The notes below the pieces were generated by a model. That model worked only from the letters and a program-made list of their open reading frames with translations, was not told where the DNA came from and ran no database searches. From NCBI GenBank assembly GCA_023053545.1, contig JAKZAN010000001.1, positions 11,056,565 to 11,120,564 of the forward strand: a stretch of 64,000 nucleotides of DNA, in the 5' to 3' direction. This document shows positions 24,166-34,924 of this stretch, piece by piece (within the stretch, counting starts at the first letter, position 1; every line of letters starts with the position of its first letter). The position numbers and the translations under genes were made by a program. The DNA comes from Lepidurus packardi. Its lineage: Eukaryota; Arthropoda; Branchiopoda; Notostraca; Triopsidae.

Positions 24166-26608
24166 ACCCTAGTCGTCACTTCTGCTGCTTTAGAACTTTT
24201 TAAAAGTCTCCTGCTTTTTAAAGCCTCCCTAAAGCCCCCTTAAGTGCAAAAAGGACCGTATTTAATAGTGTGCTGATCATGTCTTAACATCTTGCCTGTA
24301 CCGTGAAAACAAGGCATCGATAATAAGGCCCTGGCCTTTAAGAAGGAAGTGCCATGTGGGTTTCGTCCGTCCGTCCGTGTCTCTTCTCCATGCAGCCGGT
24401 CCCCAAAAGGTGACTTTTTAATGCAAGAAGGCAAATAGCACAAAAACAAGTCGCAGAAGAAGACCCTACAATGGTCACGAGAGACTCTCTTTAAAAGGTA
24501 AGGACTATCTTTTCGATAGAGAAGAGAAAGAAAAGAAGAAGCCAGCAGCTTCGGATCAAAACTCGCTAATGCTTTTATGGTGACTCTAGCTTGCCAACTG
24601 TTTTCTCTAGTCGCTCTTTTGTTCTTGAGGGCTTGGAATTAACCTATTCCACCTGGAGGGGCAGAATTGAGTTATACCAAAACCTTGATATCTGCCTGAA
24701 GGCTATAAAATTTTCCTAGTTATCCTATTTTCTATACCATTTTTAAATCAAAACTTACCCAAAGGGAAAAATTTTTGAAAAATAGTGCCATTTAAAAAAA
24801 AAATTTAGAAGTTGAAAAAAAAAATCAACGTTTTTTCAAAGAATTCTGTCTTTCCTTAAAAAAGGGGTAAAATCTTAAAAAAGGAGACATTTTTATTTTA
24901 AGCTTCCTTTTCAGTAAAAGGAAAAAGATATTCTTGTCAAAACTCCAGAAAAAAATAAGTGACAATGGGTTTACCTCTGTCGACAGCCAATAACTTAGGC
25001 CTGTCTGGGAAAACGACACGAAACTTAGCCTACTCCATCTATTTCTATTTTGGTTTACGTCGTTTAGTTAAATGGGGACTGTCTTGGCGTATCTTATACC
25101 TGAATGTTAACAAATAGTTAAGAATAGAAAATGTCAAAAAATTCGACTATAAAAATAAATTATGCCTACACGAATGAATGCCTATACCTATACTCTTTCT
25201 CCTCCAAAACTCTAGAGTCAAAATAGCTCTTAGAGTATAAGCACACAAAAAAAATCGGAGCTGCGGCACCTGGTCAGCGAGCTAAAATCCAGTTCGTTGT
25301 GGTCATTTTCAGCTTTGCCTGTACCCAAGTTCCCATCACATCATCCTCTCTGGCTGGAAAGCTGACGCGGCTTGTTTTAGACAGTACACTACACTACAGT
25401 TCGGAAGTTTCTTGTTGTGCAGGTGCTTGGGCTTTTCGTTTTGAGAGCTGCTGGTCCGGCGACTACTACACTGTATAAAGACTATCGCCTTAGGCATCAT
25501 CCGACAGCAGGTGCATGCCATTTAACACACCTTTAGTCGATGTCTCTCGGGCTACCAGCTCCCGCATCAACAAAGTTCACGATATTTTCAGCAATGCAAT
25601 GCATCCAAGTAGCTTCTACACAAGTTACAACTACACACAGCAACAAGGCTAACTAACAACACAAGTCATAACAGTTAAGAAAAGTTAAGAAAAATGGGAT
25701 TTCATATAAACCGATGACAGATAATCTTAAATATAATTCCGCATTATGTTTTCATAGATTCTAGATTACTAAAAAAAATAGATTATGTTCATTGTCGTCC
25801 TCCATTTCAATTACTTTCCCTTCGCTTCTTGGGATGAATTACATAGTTACGAGTATTTAATTTGAATTTGATTTGAAGTTAAGTATCGAGTTTGAATTAT
25901 TTACTTAATTATTTACTAATTTATTTTTCTAGTTTATTTAAGTATTAAGAATATTAGGTGTGTTTGAAATTTTTGCTAGAATTTAGTGAATATACGCGTT
26001 TTTTTGGCGAACACTTTTATTCGTAATATACGAAATAACTAAAGCTATATCAACTTTAAATTTGGTAATTAAGTGGTAATTAGACGTTATATTGTAATAA
26101 AAATTCGGTAATAATTATATATTAATTCATACGCATTATACATTTAGTTGGTTATAAGGTTTGAGAGCTCCTGAGAGTTGGCTATTTAGTTCATTTAGAA
26201 GGATTTTTTATATATATTCCATTTTGATCAGATATAACCCGCATCTACAGAACAATTTGTCCCAAAGTGTTTCCTATCATGTGTGAGAAGACAGCTTCAC
26301 TTAAGAACCATTTCAATGTTAGCACTAATGGCTGCCAAATGACGCGAAATGGTCGGACTTGTAGCTTATCTGTTATCTTGTTCCTGAAACTCGCACGTCT
26401 AACGATACTCCTTCAATTACAACATTCGGATGCTTTTTGCTTTCGTTGTTTCGTGTTTGTTTTTTTCGCTCGGAACCCAAACCCGAATTCTGATGTTTAA
26501 AACGATAACGACAACACCAAGCAAAATATACCCTTCTCTTTTCCTATTGAATTTCTTTGAGTTATTTTCCTTGTTATGCTTGTACAAAAAAAGCCAGAAA
26601 ATGGCTTG

Positions 26609-26614
<6 letters not shown>

Positions 26615-26642
<28 letters not shown>
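26615..26642. repeat. (TA)n microsatellite
   Basis: About fourteen TA units. Confidence 0.92.
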
Positions 26643-26645
<3 letters not shown>

Positions 26646-27785
26646 CTTTTAACTCCCATAAAAACCAAGCCTTGCCTGCTCTTCAAACTCTTCAGACCGT
26701 AACATACCAATATACGCACACAAGGTAAAAAAGCCAAGTACTGCTTAATGAAACATTCCCCTGTTTAGTCAATGGAGTAAGAGGATGTGAAGCCAGACAT
26801 GGGTGCAGCTTGTAGCAAACCCACCTACGATCTCTTCCCCCAATTTACAAAACAAAGTAAAAAACGGGAATGTTTTATTAAAAATGTTAAAAAATCCTTG
26901 TTGAAATAAGACACCACTTTTTAAAAAACGAAAAAACGAGTTTTCGGAGCTTTGGCCGCCAAGTTTATATCTTAGCAGTCTCATCCCAACTCCCAAATGA
27001 ACCCATGATGTGTATCCATATATGCCCCTGTCAATTTGTTCAGGCATCCCAACCATAATTAATTTACCAATCTTTAATTGAATTGGCGTGGCAACTGAAG
27101 TGTCGCGGCCAAACTTGAAATCCCCCCCCAAAAGAAAAAAAAAACTTGTTAAGGATCCATCAGCATGGATAAGCAGGCTTATTCTTATTCCAAGCCCAAC
27201 CCTTTAACTCTTACGAGACTCTTAGGGCAAGTTACGGAGCAAGAGGCTACATAATCTCAACTGTCAGCCACCGTATAAGGAAATTGCCAACACACTCTTA
27301 CACGATGAGCTTTAAACAGTGAAAAAAAAAGAGAAAAAAAATCGCCGGACGTAAGACACGATACCACCTTTGCCAAGATTACAAAGTCAGATAAGACACG
27401 GTAACTAAAAAGCAAACAAAAACAAACCAAGGCTGATCTTTTGGGAATACAAGGGAATCTGTGTCTCGTGTGTTAAAAGTGAAATGCTTCGTAGAATCGT
27501 ATACCATATAAAGCCACACAAGGATGACTGTCAGATTGATGCGCTTATTGACCATCAAGGTGGTCGCTTGTGGCCACCGGCATTCAATCCATGCATCATT
27601 AAAAAATATAAAAAAGATTTTTCCTAATAGAGAAGAAAACTTCTTCTTCTTATCAGGATTAATAACAGTGTCGTGAACGCAGCAGAAAATAGACCCTTTT
27701 TCAAGTTCGAAAGACAATGCAGGTGCATCAAACCTCCGCACCACCAAAATTGTTTCATGGACCGGACCGGACCATCTCGACCAGT

Positions 27786-27905
27786 GTTAAGCTATATAAA
27801 CGCTATTTACCACAACATTACACTACATCACACCTTCAGTGCAGCTTTTCCCACATAAAGATCTCCCCCAGATTGGCTCTCCTCGCCTTGAAGTGCATAA
27901 GAAAG
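27786..27905 (+). repeat. Flanking repeat R, copy 1
   Basis: About 115 bp containing AACGCTATTTACCAC, CACACCTTCAG, CATAAAGATC and GATTGGCTCTCCTCGCCTT. A second copy (28741-28852) lies on the other side of the Tigger-type element. Confidence 0.85.
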
Positions 27906-27907
27906 TG

Positions 27908-28742
27908 CACTGGTGCCTCGCCCAACGAACGCCGTCCGTTCCAAGACGGCTTTCGCCGTTTCCCATTAGTTACTATGGGAATAACTTTAATCCGTTCCAA
28001 AATCGCGAAAATCGTAATTCTGCATTGCGACACTTATTTTCTTAGGCCTGAAAACCACCCCTACTGGCTTCGAACTCTTCTTCCTCTTGTTCAAGAGCTT
28101 TTTCTAAAGGTTCTTACGACTGTGAGCTTGTTCCTGGAGTGGATCTTTGAAGCTCTTCATACGTGACCCTAGCTTTCTCACAAATTATTTCCTGCATGGT
28201 TAGATCTCCTGTTATTTGCCTTTCATTAACCCAAAACTAACAGCAACTTCTTCGTTTCATCACTAATCGATTTGCTGTGCACCCACGAACCAGCACTTGA
28301 GACCCTCTTGGCCACCTTAGCTTTCATTATTGATTGCCCACTGGTTCCAAGTGTTGCTATGGTTGACTTGATCACTCCATATTCAGCTACAAGATCCACA
28401 ACTCTTAACTCCTGAGTCATTTGCTTCATTTCAACAGTAAGTGCTGTTCCGTACTAGATAAGGAAAGGATATTGTATGTGAAGAATAACTGAAATAAACT
28501 AATTAATTGGAATATTTGTCAAATTCCATGATTGCATTGTTAACAACAATGGATTTAAGCCCGCAACGGTAACATTTCACTGTTGCCCAATAATGAATGT
28601 TCCCGTCTGGTAAGCTAGCCTGCAAACCGAAGCAGGCAGATTCGTTCTCTCTCCTCGGTCCATTCCTTAGCTCCTTAGCAAAATTTCATTGCTGTACAAT
28701 CGCGTCCGTAATGCCGAACGTTCGTTATGCGAGGCACCACTG
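27908..28742 (-). mobile_element. Decayed Tigger-type element with GGTGCCTCGC termini
   Basis: Left end CACTGGTGCCTCGCCCAACG and right end, inverted, CAGTGGTGCCTCGCATAACG match each other and the usual Tigger terminus. TA follows the right end; the left flank has lost it. About 835 bp with only a transposase fragment inside, so non-autonomous. Confidence 0.75.
28226..28429 (-). pseudogene. Tigger transposase remnant
   Basis: Minus-strand frame with LRVVDLVAEYGVIKSTIATL, the helix-turn-helix of Tigger/CENP-B proteins (EYGV.KSTI), and ETKKLLLV near the end, the start of the second HTH. The rest of the transposase is missing. Confidence 0.6.
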
Positions 28743-28852
28743 TATAAGCTACAGAAACGCTATTTACCACCACACTACACCACACCTTCAGCTTTCCCAT
28801 ATAAAGATCACTCCGAGATTGGCTCTCCTCGCCTTAAGATGCACAATAAGTA
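28741..28852 (+). repeat. Flanking repeat R, copy 2
   Basis: Second copy of the block at 27786-27905; starts TATAAGCTACAGAAACGCTA and ends with CCTTAAGATGCACAATAAG. Confidence 0.85.
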
Positions 28853-30911
28853 CTGTATTTCCTTGCAAAAAACGAACAAAAATCCGTGCTAAAAAGCTCA
28901 TCCAAGTCTTTAAGATAAGAAGTTAAAAGAAGAAAAAACTTTTCATAAGAAAAAAATCACTGCTCACAAAAAAAGAGGAAAATTATTTATGCGGGGTTAC
29001 TAGAGAATAGAAAAATTAGCAAACAAGGGAATTGGAAGCTAAGACGCCGACACATGACCACATGTGTGATTTACAGCGCCCCAAAATTTTGTTTTAAAAA
29101 AACGACCAAGGTAAAACGACTAATTGAAAATATGATGGACCATGACAATGGATTCTTTTTTGTTTTATTTTTCTAACAGCTCCTAATCAATAATAGCATG
29201 ACCAAGCTCATCATTGTCTTAGAAAACGCTTGTCTTCCCATCTCGTTTTGGGCGCTGAAGGTTTTATAGCGTTTCACTGATCTGAATATGATCTGTGGCC
29301 TACAAACAGGAGTTTCAACAGTTTTAAGCTCCAAGAAGTTCAACTTTCTCCCTATGTAGTAGGGATACATAGTGTTGTATATACCCCACTATATAGTGGG
29401 GGATATATATAATAAAGTGGATGGCTGGATGGGGCGAAAGCTTGTGCGGAGTGGAAAATTTGACCGATATGTTGTTAAAAGGATGAGTCAACAATTGCCT
29501 TGTCATGTAGTGTGGCTGCTTGCTGGCATTTTGGCATGGGTTTAAACGGAATAGACACATACATCGCCACACATCTTTTAAAAGGCAGGTGAGGATGTCG
29601 GGCCAGATTCAGATTTGCGATTGATTTAACCGAACTGACATGATGGATGGATTCCGAGCCACCATCGGGCAAGCCAAGCATTATATGCCTCCCTTTTGCG
29701 TGCAAAAGGGGGAACCGATACCAAAAAAAAAAAAATATAATAAAACGGTAGAAATGTTACCCAGTGCCAGTCAGTTGTGGGACTGAAACCAGAGCTCGTT
29801 CACATTTTTTTAAGATTTTTTTTAATGGTTCTGTTCTGGAAATTTCTGGCTGGGATGTTAAACTTCAATAAGTTGAAAATCAATTCTACCGTGTCACGTG
29901 AGTCAGCCTTTCTAAACCCAGCAAGGGGTCACCCAGGGGTGTTAAACACGAATCAGTGTTTCCATCGTTTATACACTCTTCTTTGCAAGGTTCAGCGATA
30001 AGCAACGGAGCACATCACATCATAACGGCCACCTCTTAGTTTCTGCAGAGATAGAAGTGGGCCATAAAAGCCATCGTCACCTGTCCTTGTACCCCAAATG
30101 TTTTCCTTTTTCTTTCGAAGTCAAGGGGCTCTTTCCATTAACATTAACCTCGAGTACCCTCTCAATGAACTGCTTGAAAATCGTAAAAGCACGTAAAGTA
30201 AGATTCAGCCAGTGAATTTCTAAGACATATTAGTACGATTCAGCCGGGAAACTTACGTAAGGAGAATAATTCGAAAAGTAGCGTTTGGGATAACGCGAGA
30301 GGGGGTCTGAATCCTGCAAGTTGTGATTGTGACAAGCAAAATTACATGCCCTTCTTTTGATTTGCCCTTTGACCTTCCTCCCCCCTTGTTGGCGGTAATC
30401 TGAATCGGGCGGACGAAGCTCGAACGAAGTACCTGCCAGCAGCCACACACCTTGCGCTGCTGCGTCATATCCTAGACGCTTAACACCATTCCTTAGTTAC
30501 TAAGGTGAGCTCATTAATCGACACTTTCCAAGTTTCAACTTCAACTTTAGCGTCCTTCTTTAGCGATAATAACGCGGTAAATACCAGGGGGATGAAGTTT
30601 TAGTTGCAAATTGCAAGTTTCATCCTGAAGGTTTTGCAATTCAAGGTGTTTTTTGACCAGCCATATCACCACGGGGCTCAAATGAAATCAAGTGTTAGGA
30701 GGAACACGAAAAGTATTCGTAAACAAAACAAACTTTCGAAAGGATATGACGTCAGGTTTCCCTTTGATTGTAGCAAATAACATCAGCAGCATAGTATATA
30801 CGTGTATATAATGTACTGTAATGAATAATGTTAATATATTTTGCACATATCACGTTTTACCTGCAATCTTAGACATCTTCACACAACCCTTCGGCTTAGG
30901 TCGTAGTACTA
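28853..30911. other. Gene-free sequence
   Basis: No supported exon. Contains the perfect palindrome CCCCACTATATAGTGGGG at 29384-29401 with further TATATA on both sides. Confidence 0.5.
29384..29401. repeat. Perfect 18-bp palindrome
   Basis: CCCCACTATATAGTGGGG equals its own reverse complement; flanked by TATATA arms that extend pairing after one unpaired base. Confidence 0.9.
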
Positions 30912-31026
30912 TACCTTCCAAAAAAAACGAGTATAGGGAAACCAGTGGTCTAATCCCCTACCCCTGGGATTAATTAAAGACTGCTTAACGAACCGATTTG
31001 TAGGTCTCCTGTCTAAAAACCAAACC
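30912..31026 (+). repeat. Left terminal inverted repeat of the Tc1/mariner element
   Basis: About 115 bp matching the inverted right end. Shared blocks in order are TACCTTCCAAAAAAAA, TAGGGAAACCA, AGTGG, CTAATCC, TGGGATTAATTAAA and AAAAACCAAACC, with small indels between. Confidence 0.9.
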
Positions 31027-31154
31027 GAAACGTATAGAAAGCGGAATCCGTTTTAACCCTGGGCTGTAGAACAGAGAAAATACTCTTACAGAAATGCTCT
31101 TGCCAAACCCCTCTCCCCCCCAAAAAAATTGAAAGTGAGCTGCTGGCTTTTCCT

Positions 31155-32313
31155 CTAATATTTTGTAATGCCTCCATTGTTATCACGGCACATCTCCAAT
31201 CTTCTTGGCATTGATTCTGCTAATGTGATCCAAAAATCAGGGTCTTCCAATATTTCATCCCATACACGAAGGACTTGAACCCAGAGTTCTTTTCCGCGTA
31301 AGGTCGAAGTGCTAATAAAAAAAATGTGATTTTTTTTAATTGATAGAAATTTTACTTTATCCTTCGCTTCAGCATGGCCCAGGCATGCTCTATCGGGTCG
31401 AGATCGGGTGATCGTGGAGGATGTGGTAGAAGCGCAATGCCTTGTTCAGTAAGATACGTTCTAACTGATCTTGCTGTATGCACAGGTGAATTGTCTTGCT
31501 GAAAAGCCAAGGCATCGCCGAGTGCTTCGCGCATTATGGGAAGTTCTTGAGAAAGAATCTCGGCATAATTTTCCGCATTCAGTTTTCTTCTGATTCTCGT
31601 AAGAGAACTAAATCCAGTAGTAGCAGAAAACCAGGCAAACGCAGATACTGAAAACCTCCCACTTCGACAACTGTCCCTCAGCATCTCATCGCTATAGCGC
31701 TTGTTTCTCTAAGAAATTGTGCAACTGATGTGATGATGAATCTTATTAGCCGAAGTAGTAATTACCTCGCGATAAACTATAGTAGGTTTGTTGGAAACAG
31801 AAGAAATTGTTGTTTCGTCCGAAAAAACAACACTTGCCCAATACTCATAATCCCGATTTCGGAATTGTTCGTAAAACCGAGCTCTAGCTTCTTTGTGTCG
31901 CTCTGACAGAGTAAATTTCTTAGCGGATCTTCGAGATCTGATACCCGCTTTCGCCAGAATTCTGGATCCTGTTTGCGTTGAAATATCATGTTCCTTTCCA
32001 GAAAGTTGAACAAGTTCTCTCATTGGCAAAGTTGGATATGCTACGGAAGCAGCAATCAAGTTGATTTTCTCATTTACGCTTAATATCTGGACGAGCGGAG
32101 CCAACCTACAATATTACATTGAAAATTCTGTTTAACAAACATTTTCATGCTTACCTTCCTCTCCACTTTTCCTTCATTTTCTTTCCGATTAACCCACCTT
32201 TGCACTGTTGCTTTGCTTACATTTAACCTCAACGCTATTTGTTTTATCAAAATACCACTATTTCTCATTCCAAGAATTTCTCCCTTTTTGTCTGTTGTCA
32301 GATGAGGAGCCAT
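31155..32313 (-). pseudogene. Tc1/mariner DD34E transposase, 4 exons, one frameshift
   Basis: Cut-and-paste transposase. Minus-strand exons: 32313-32155, 32105-31766, 31708-31356 and 31311-31155; introns of 49, 57 and 44 bp have GT-AG ends. The N-terminal helix-turn-helix (KQIALRLNVSKATVQRWVNR) is followed by VGSARPDIKRK, a GRPR-like hinge, then the frame breaks by one base near 32070. Downstream are IRSRRSAKKFTLSERHKEAR, the first Asp in VVFSDET, the second in FQQDNSPVHTA and the Glu in LDPIEHAWAMLKRR, with 34 residues between the last two. The last exon ends EMCRDNNGGITKY. Apart from the one extra base the length would be about 335 aa, normal for the family. Confidence 0.85.
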
Positions 32314-32417
32314 GTTTATTAGAAACTGATATGCAAGTGTGATATAGACTAGTAATATTACCTTTCACAAAAGTAACCCCACCTGGGAGAAACTAGGATT
32401 CTACTTTCCTTAGTTTT

Positions 32418-32528
32418 GGTTTGGTTTTTGAGAGGAAAGGGTTCGAACGAGCAAATTTTAATTAATCCCACGGGTAAGGATTAGCCCACTGTGGTTTCCC
32501 TACACTTGTTTTTTTTTTTTGGAAGGTA
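32418..32528 (-). repeat. Right terminal inverted repeat of the Tc1/mariner element
   Basis: About 111 bp, inverted partner of 30912-31026. Divergence between the arms is visible, so the insertion is not brand new. Confidence 0.9.
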
Positions 32529-32530
32529 TA

Positions 32531-33317
32531 GTACCTGCCTGCACAACCGCAACACGCGCGACGTCACGACGGTTAAGGTTGAGGTAGGCCAAGCTCATTG
32601 TCACCCAAAATTTCACTGTTGACAGCAAATAGCCTCCTAAAGTATAAAGTTTAAGCTTTGAAACCGAATGTTTTTCAAAAACAAATATGGATATGGAACT
32701 AACCTTCAAGATAAAAGATTAACCCTATATCGAGCGTTTAATTGCCACACAAAAATACAACTACTCTTCAACTGAGCACACAAAGTGGCCGACGTCGCTT
32801 GCGAATTGCGACATATCGCGCTGTCCGATAGGAGAGCTGGCGCCAAAAATGGAACCCCTCCCCTTCCATTTGAACGTGTTGAATGTGAAATTCTAAAACG
32901 CGAATGATCCAGTAAAACATGCCACGATGCGAAACTTTAATACAAATATAACGAAAACGTATTTAGAATATGACAAAAATTAGCTAACTAATATATAAAA
33001 GTATTTGGAAAATTATACAACGTAATGTATGGCCTAATATACATAACTTTTAAACATTTTTGTTTTACTTTTGAACTTAATATGATTTGTATGGGCTAAT
33101 AACACAGACAATTCCTCGAAGCTTTACTTTGAGCGTGTAATGTTTAATCCGAGCTTTGATGAATCTAATATAATATCTTGGAAAACACCTCGGAGCGATT
33201 AAAGTGAAAGTACTAAATATTTGGCAACGTCCAATCAAATAATTACTGTTGCACAATTCACATTTAAGCAATTGATTGCGTAAAATACAGTTTGACCGGA
33301 AATATTGGAGTCTTGTA
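32531..33317. other. Upstream region of APRT
   Basis: Between the Tc1/mariner element and the APRT start. It has GACGTCAC at 32558-32567 and a CG-rich patch at 32790-32845, then AT-rich DNA. The APRT promoter should lie here. A 110-codon antisense open frame at 33077-33409 overlaps APRT exon 1 and looks fortuitous. Confidence 0.45.
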
Positions 33318-33998
33318 ATGGTAGAGAATGCAATAAGCAATGGGGCTAATTTGTCGACCAAATTGGAAGGTTTCAAGAGCAAGATAAGATCGTACCCAGA
33401 TTTTCCCACGCCTGGAATCCTGTTCAGGTATAAGTGACTTTTTTGTATGCTAATTTTCGTAAAAACAATACCCTAAACTTAGCCTACATTTAGGGATATA
33501 TTTCCAGCCTTAAAAGATGCCTACGTGTTAAAAGATGTAGTAGAACTGCTAGTCGCCTCGGTTAAAGAAAACGGATGGGATAAAGTCGATATGGTCGTCG
33601 GTGTAGAATCTCGGGGCTTTATTCTGGGACCCATCATTGCCCTTGAATTGAACGCAGGCTTCGTACCCGTCAGGAAGAAGGGGAGACTGCCTGGAACCGT
33701 GCAAGATATTGCCTATACCCTCGAGTATAGATCGGTATAAACACGAATTTGAAGTCTTTGGTAAATTAAATGTTATTTTTAGGACGTTATCGAGATGCAA
33801 ACAGATAGCATCGAAAAAGGACAAAAAGTGTTAGTCGTCGATGACTTACTGGCAACCGGTGGGACCTTAATGGCAACTTGCAATTTAATTGAAAAGTTGG
33901 GGGGCCAAGTTTTAGGCTGTTTGGTTGCTTTGGAGTTGAAAGACTTGCACGGTCGTAAAAACGTGTCTTCCCAAGTGACTTCATTGATCCAGTACTGA
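33318..33998 (+). CDS. Aprt: Adenine phosphoribosyltransferase, 3 exons
   Basis: Purine-salvage enzyme that joins adenine to PRPP to make AMP in the cytosol. Exons 33318-33427, 33494-33734 and 33783-33998 join in frame to 188 aa, close to the usual ~180. Introns are 66 and 48 bp with GT-AG ends. Family signatures are visible: SYPDFPTPGILF near residue 25-36, the VESRGF segment, PVRKKGRLPG, and the PRPP-binding motif VLVVDDLLATGGT at residues 133-145. The start at 33318 is the only in-frame ATG after an in-frame TGA at 33273. It is tail to tail with NEDD8, with about 170 bp between stop codons. No polyadenylation signal was recognised. I am very confident of the family; only the exact N-terminus is inferred. 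Confidence 0.96.
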
Positions 33999-34171
33999 AT
34001 ACTTTTCGACTTGTCAAAACATTCCACGCTCAAAGTAAAGCCTCGAGGAGCTATCTGTGTTATTACCAATGTAAATCATTCCAGTTGGCAAATTGAGTCT
34101 TCATTAACGGCTTGAATTACAAGACATGAAAAGCAATAATCTGAGAAGAAGGGTTACAGACAAGTTAGGTT

Positions 34172-34518
<347 letters not shown>

Positions 34519-34924
34519 TTTTCGAAAGGTAGATTAGCTCTCCGAACCTTAGCGGAACTCGACTTATCCGGTAAGTTCCAACAGATAAATATCAAGGTTT
34601 CTTGGGCTGCTGTAGTTACACCTAGACACAAATATGTTAATTGATTATATCATATTAATTGCTGTGAAAAAGAAGGTTAAATGTGCACAACTTACCCTGT
34701 TTGCCTACCTGAACTCACTTTTAACTTTTGTCTTTCACGAAGAAAACAGCTGTCAATTACTAGTACAAAATTGACAGAATGATGGCGTACTAATTCCCCA
34801 TTTCTCGCAATCTTGCTGATATTTTTGCTCATTAGATGGCGTTGAGTGTCCACAAAACTTGCATATCACGTTGAAATATAAGTTATCCGAAGTTTCTTAA
34901 TAGTGCAACTTAGTTTCCCCAAAT
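34519..34924. promoter_or_regulatory. Shared divergent promoter region of NEDD8 and USP14
   Basis: Only 406 bp separate the two start codons, which point away from each other, so 5' UTRs and promoters of both genes must lie here unless distant 5' exons exist. I see no TATA box in a convincing position. The assignment follows from gene layout, not from a recognised motif. Confidence 0.55.

Larger units (their letters stand above)
23625..27785. other. Gene-free sequence
   Basis: GGTTTCAAGGCG-type segments recur at 23640, 23708 and 23795 around CAAGCTGGACC/TACCCGGACC-like stretches. A C27 run is at 24139-24165 and a TA run at 26615-26642. 25.1-26.2 kb is strongly AT-rich. No exon recognised. 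Confidence 0.5.
30912..32528 (-). mobile_element. Nearly complete Tc1/mariner element, 1,617 bp
   Basis: Bounded by terminal inverted repeats that start TACCTTCCAAAAAAAA on the left and match on the right, with TA dinucleotides at 30910-30911 and 32529-32530 as the target duplication. The flanks GTAC/TA and TA/GTAC are also mirror images, so insertion was into GTACTAGTAC-like or GTAC-flanked DNA. It encodes one transposase on the minus strand in four exons. It lies about 790 bp upstream of the APRT start. Confidence 0.93.

Noticed and set aside
33077-33409. Antisense open frame of 110 codons overlapping APRT exon 1
   Set aside because: Overlaps a certain exon on the other strand and its protein resembles nothing known to me.
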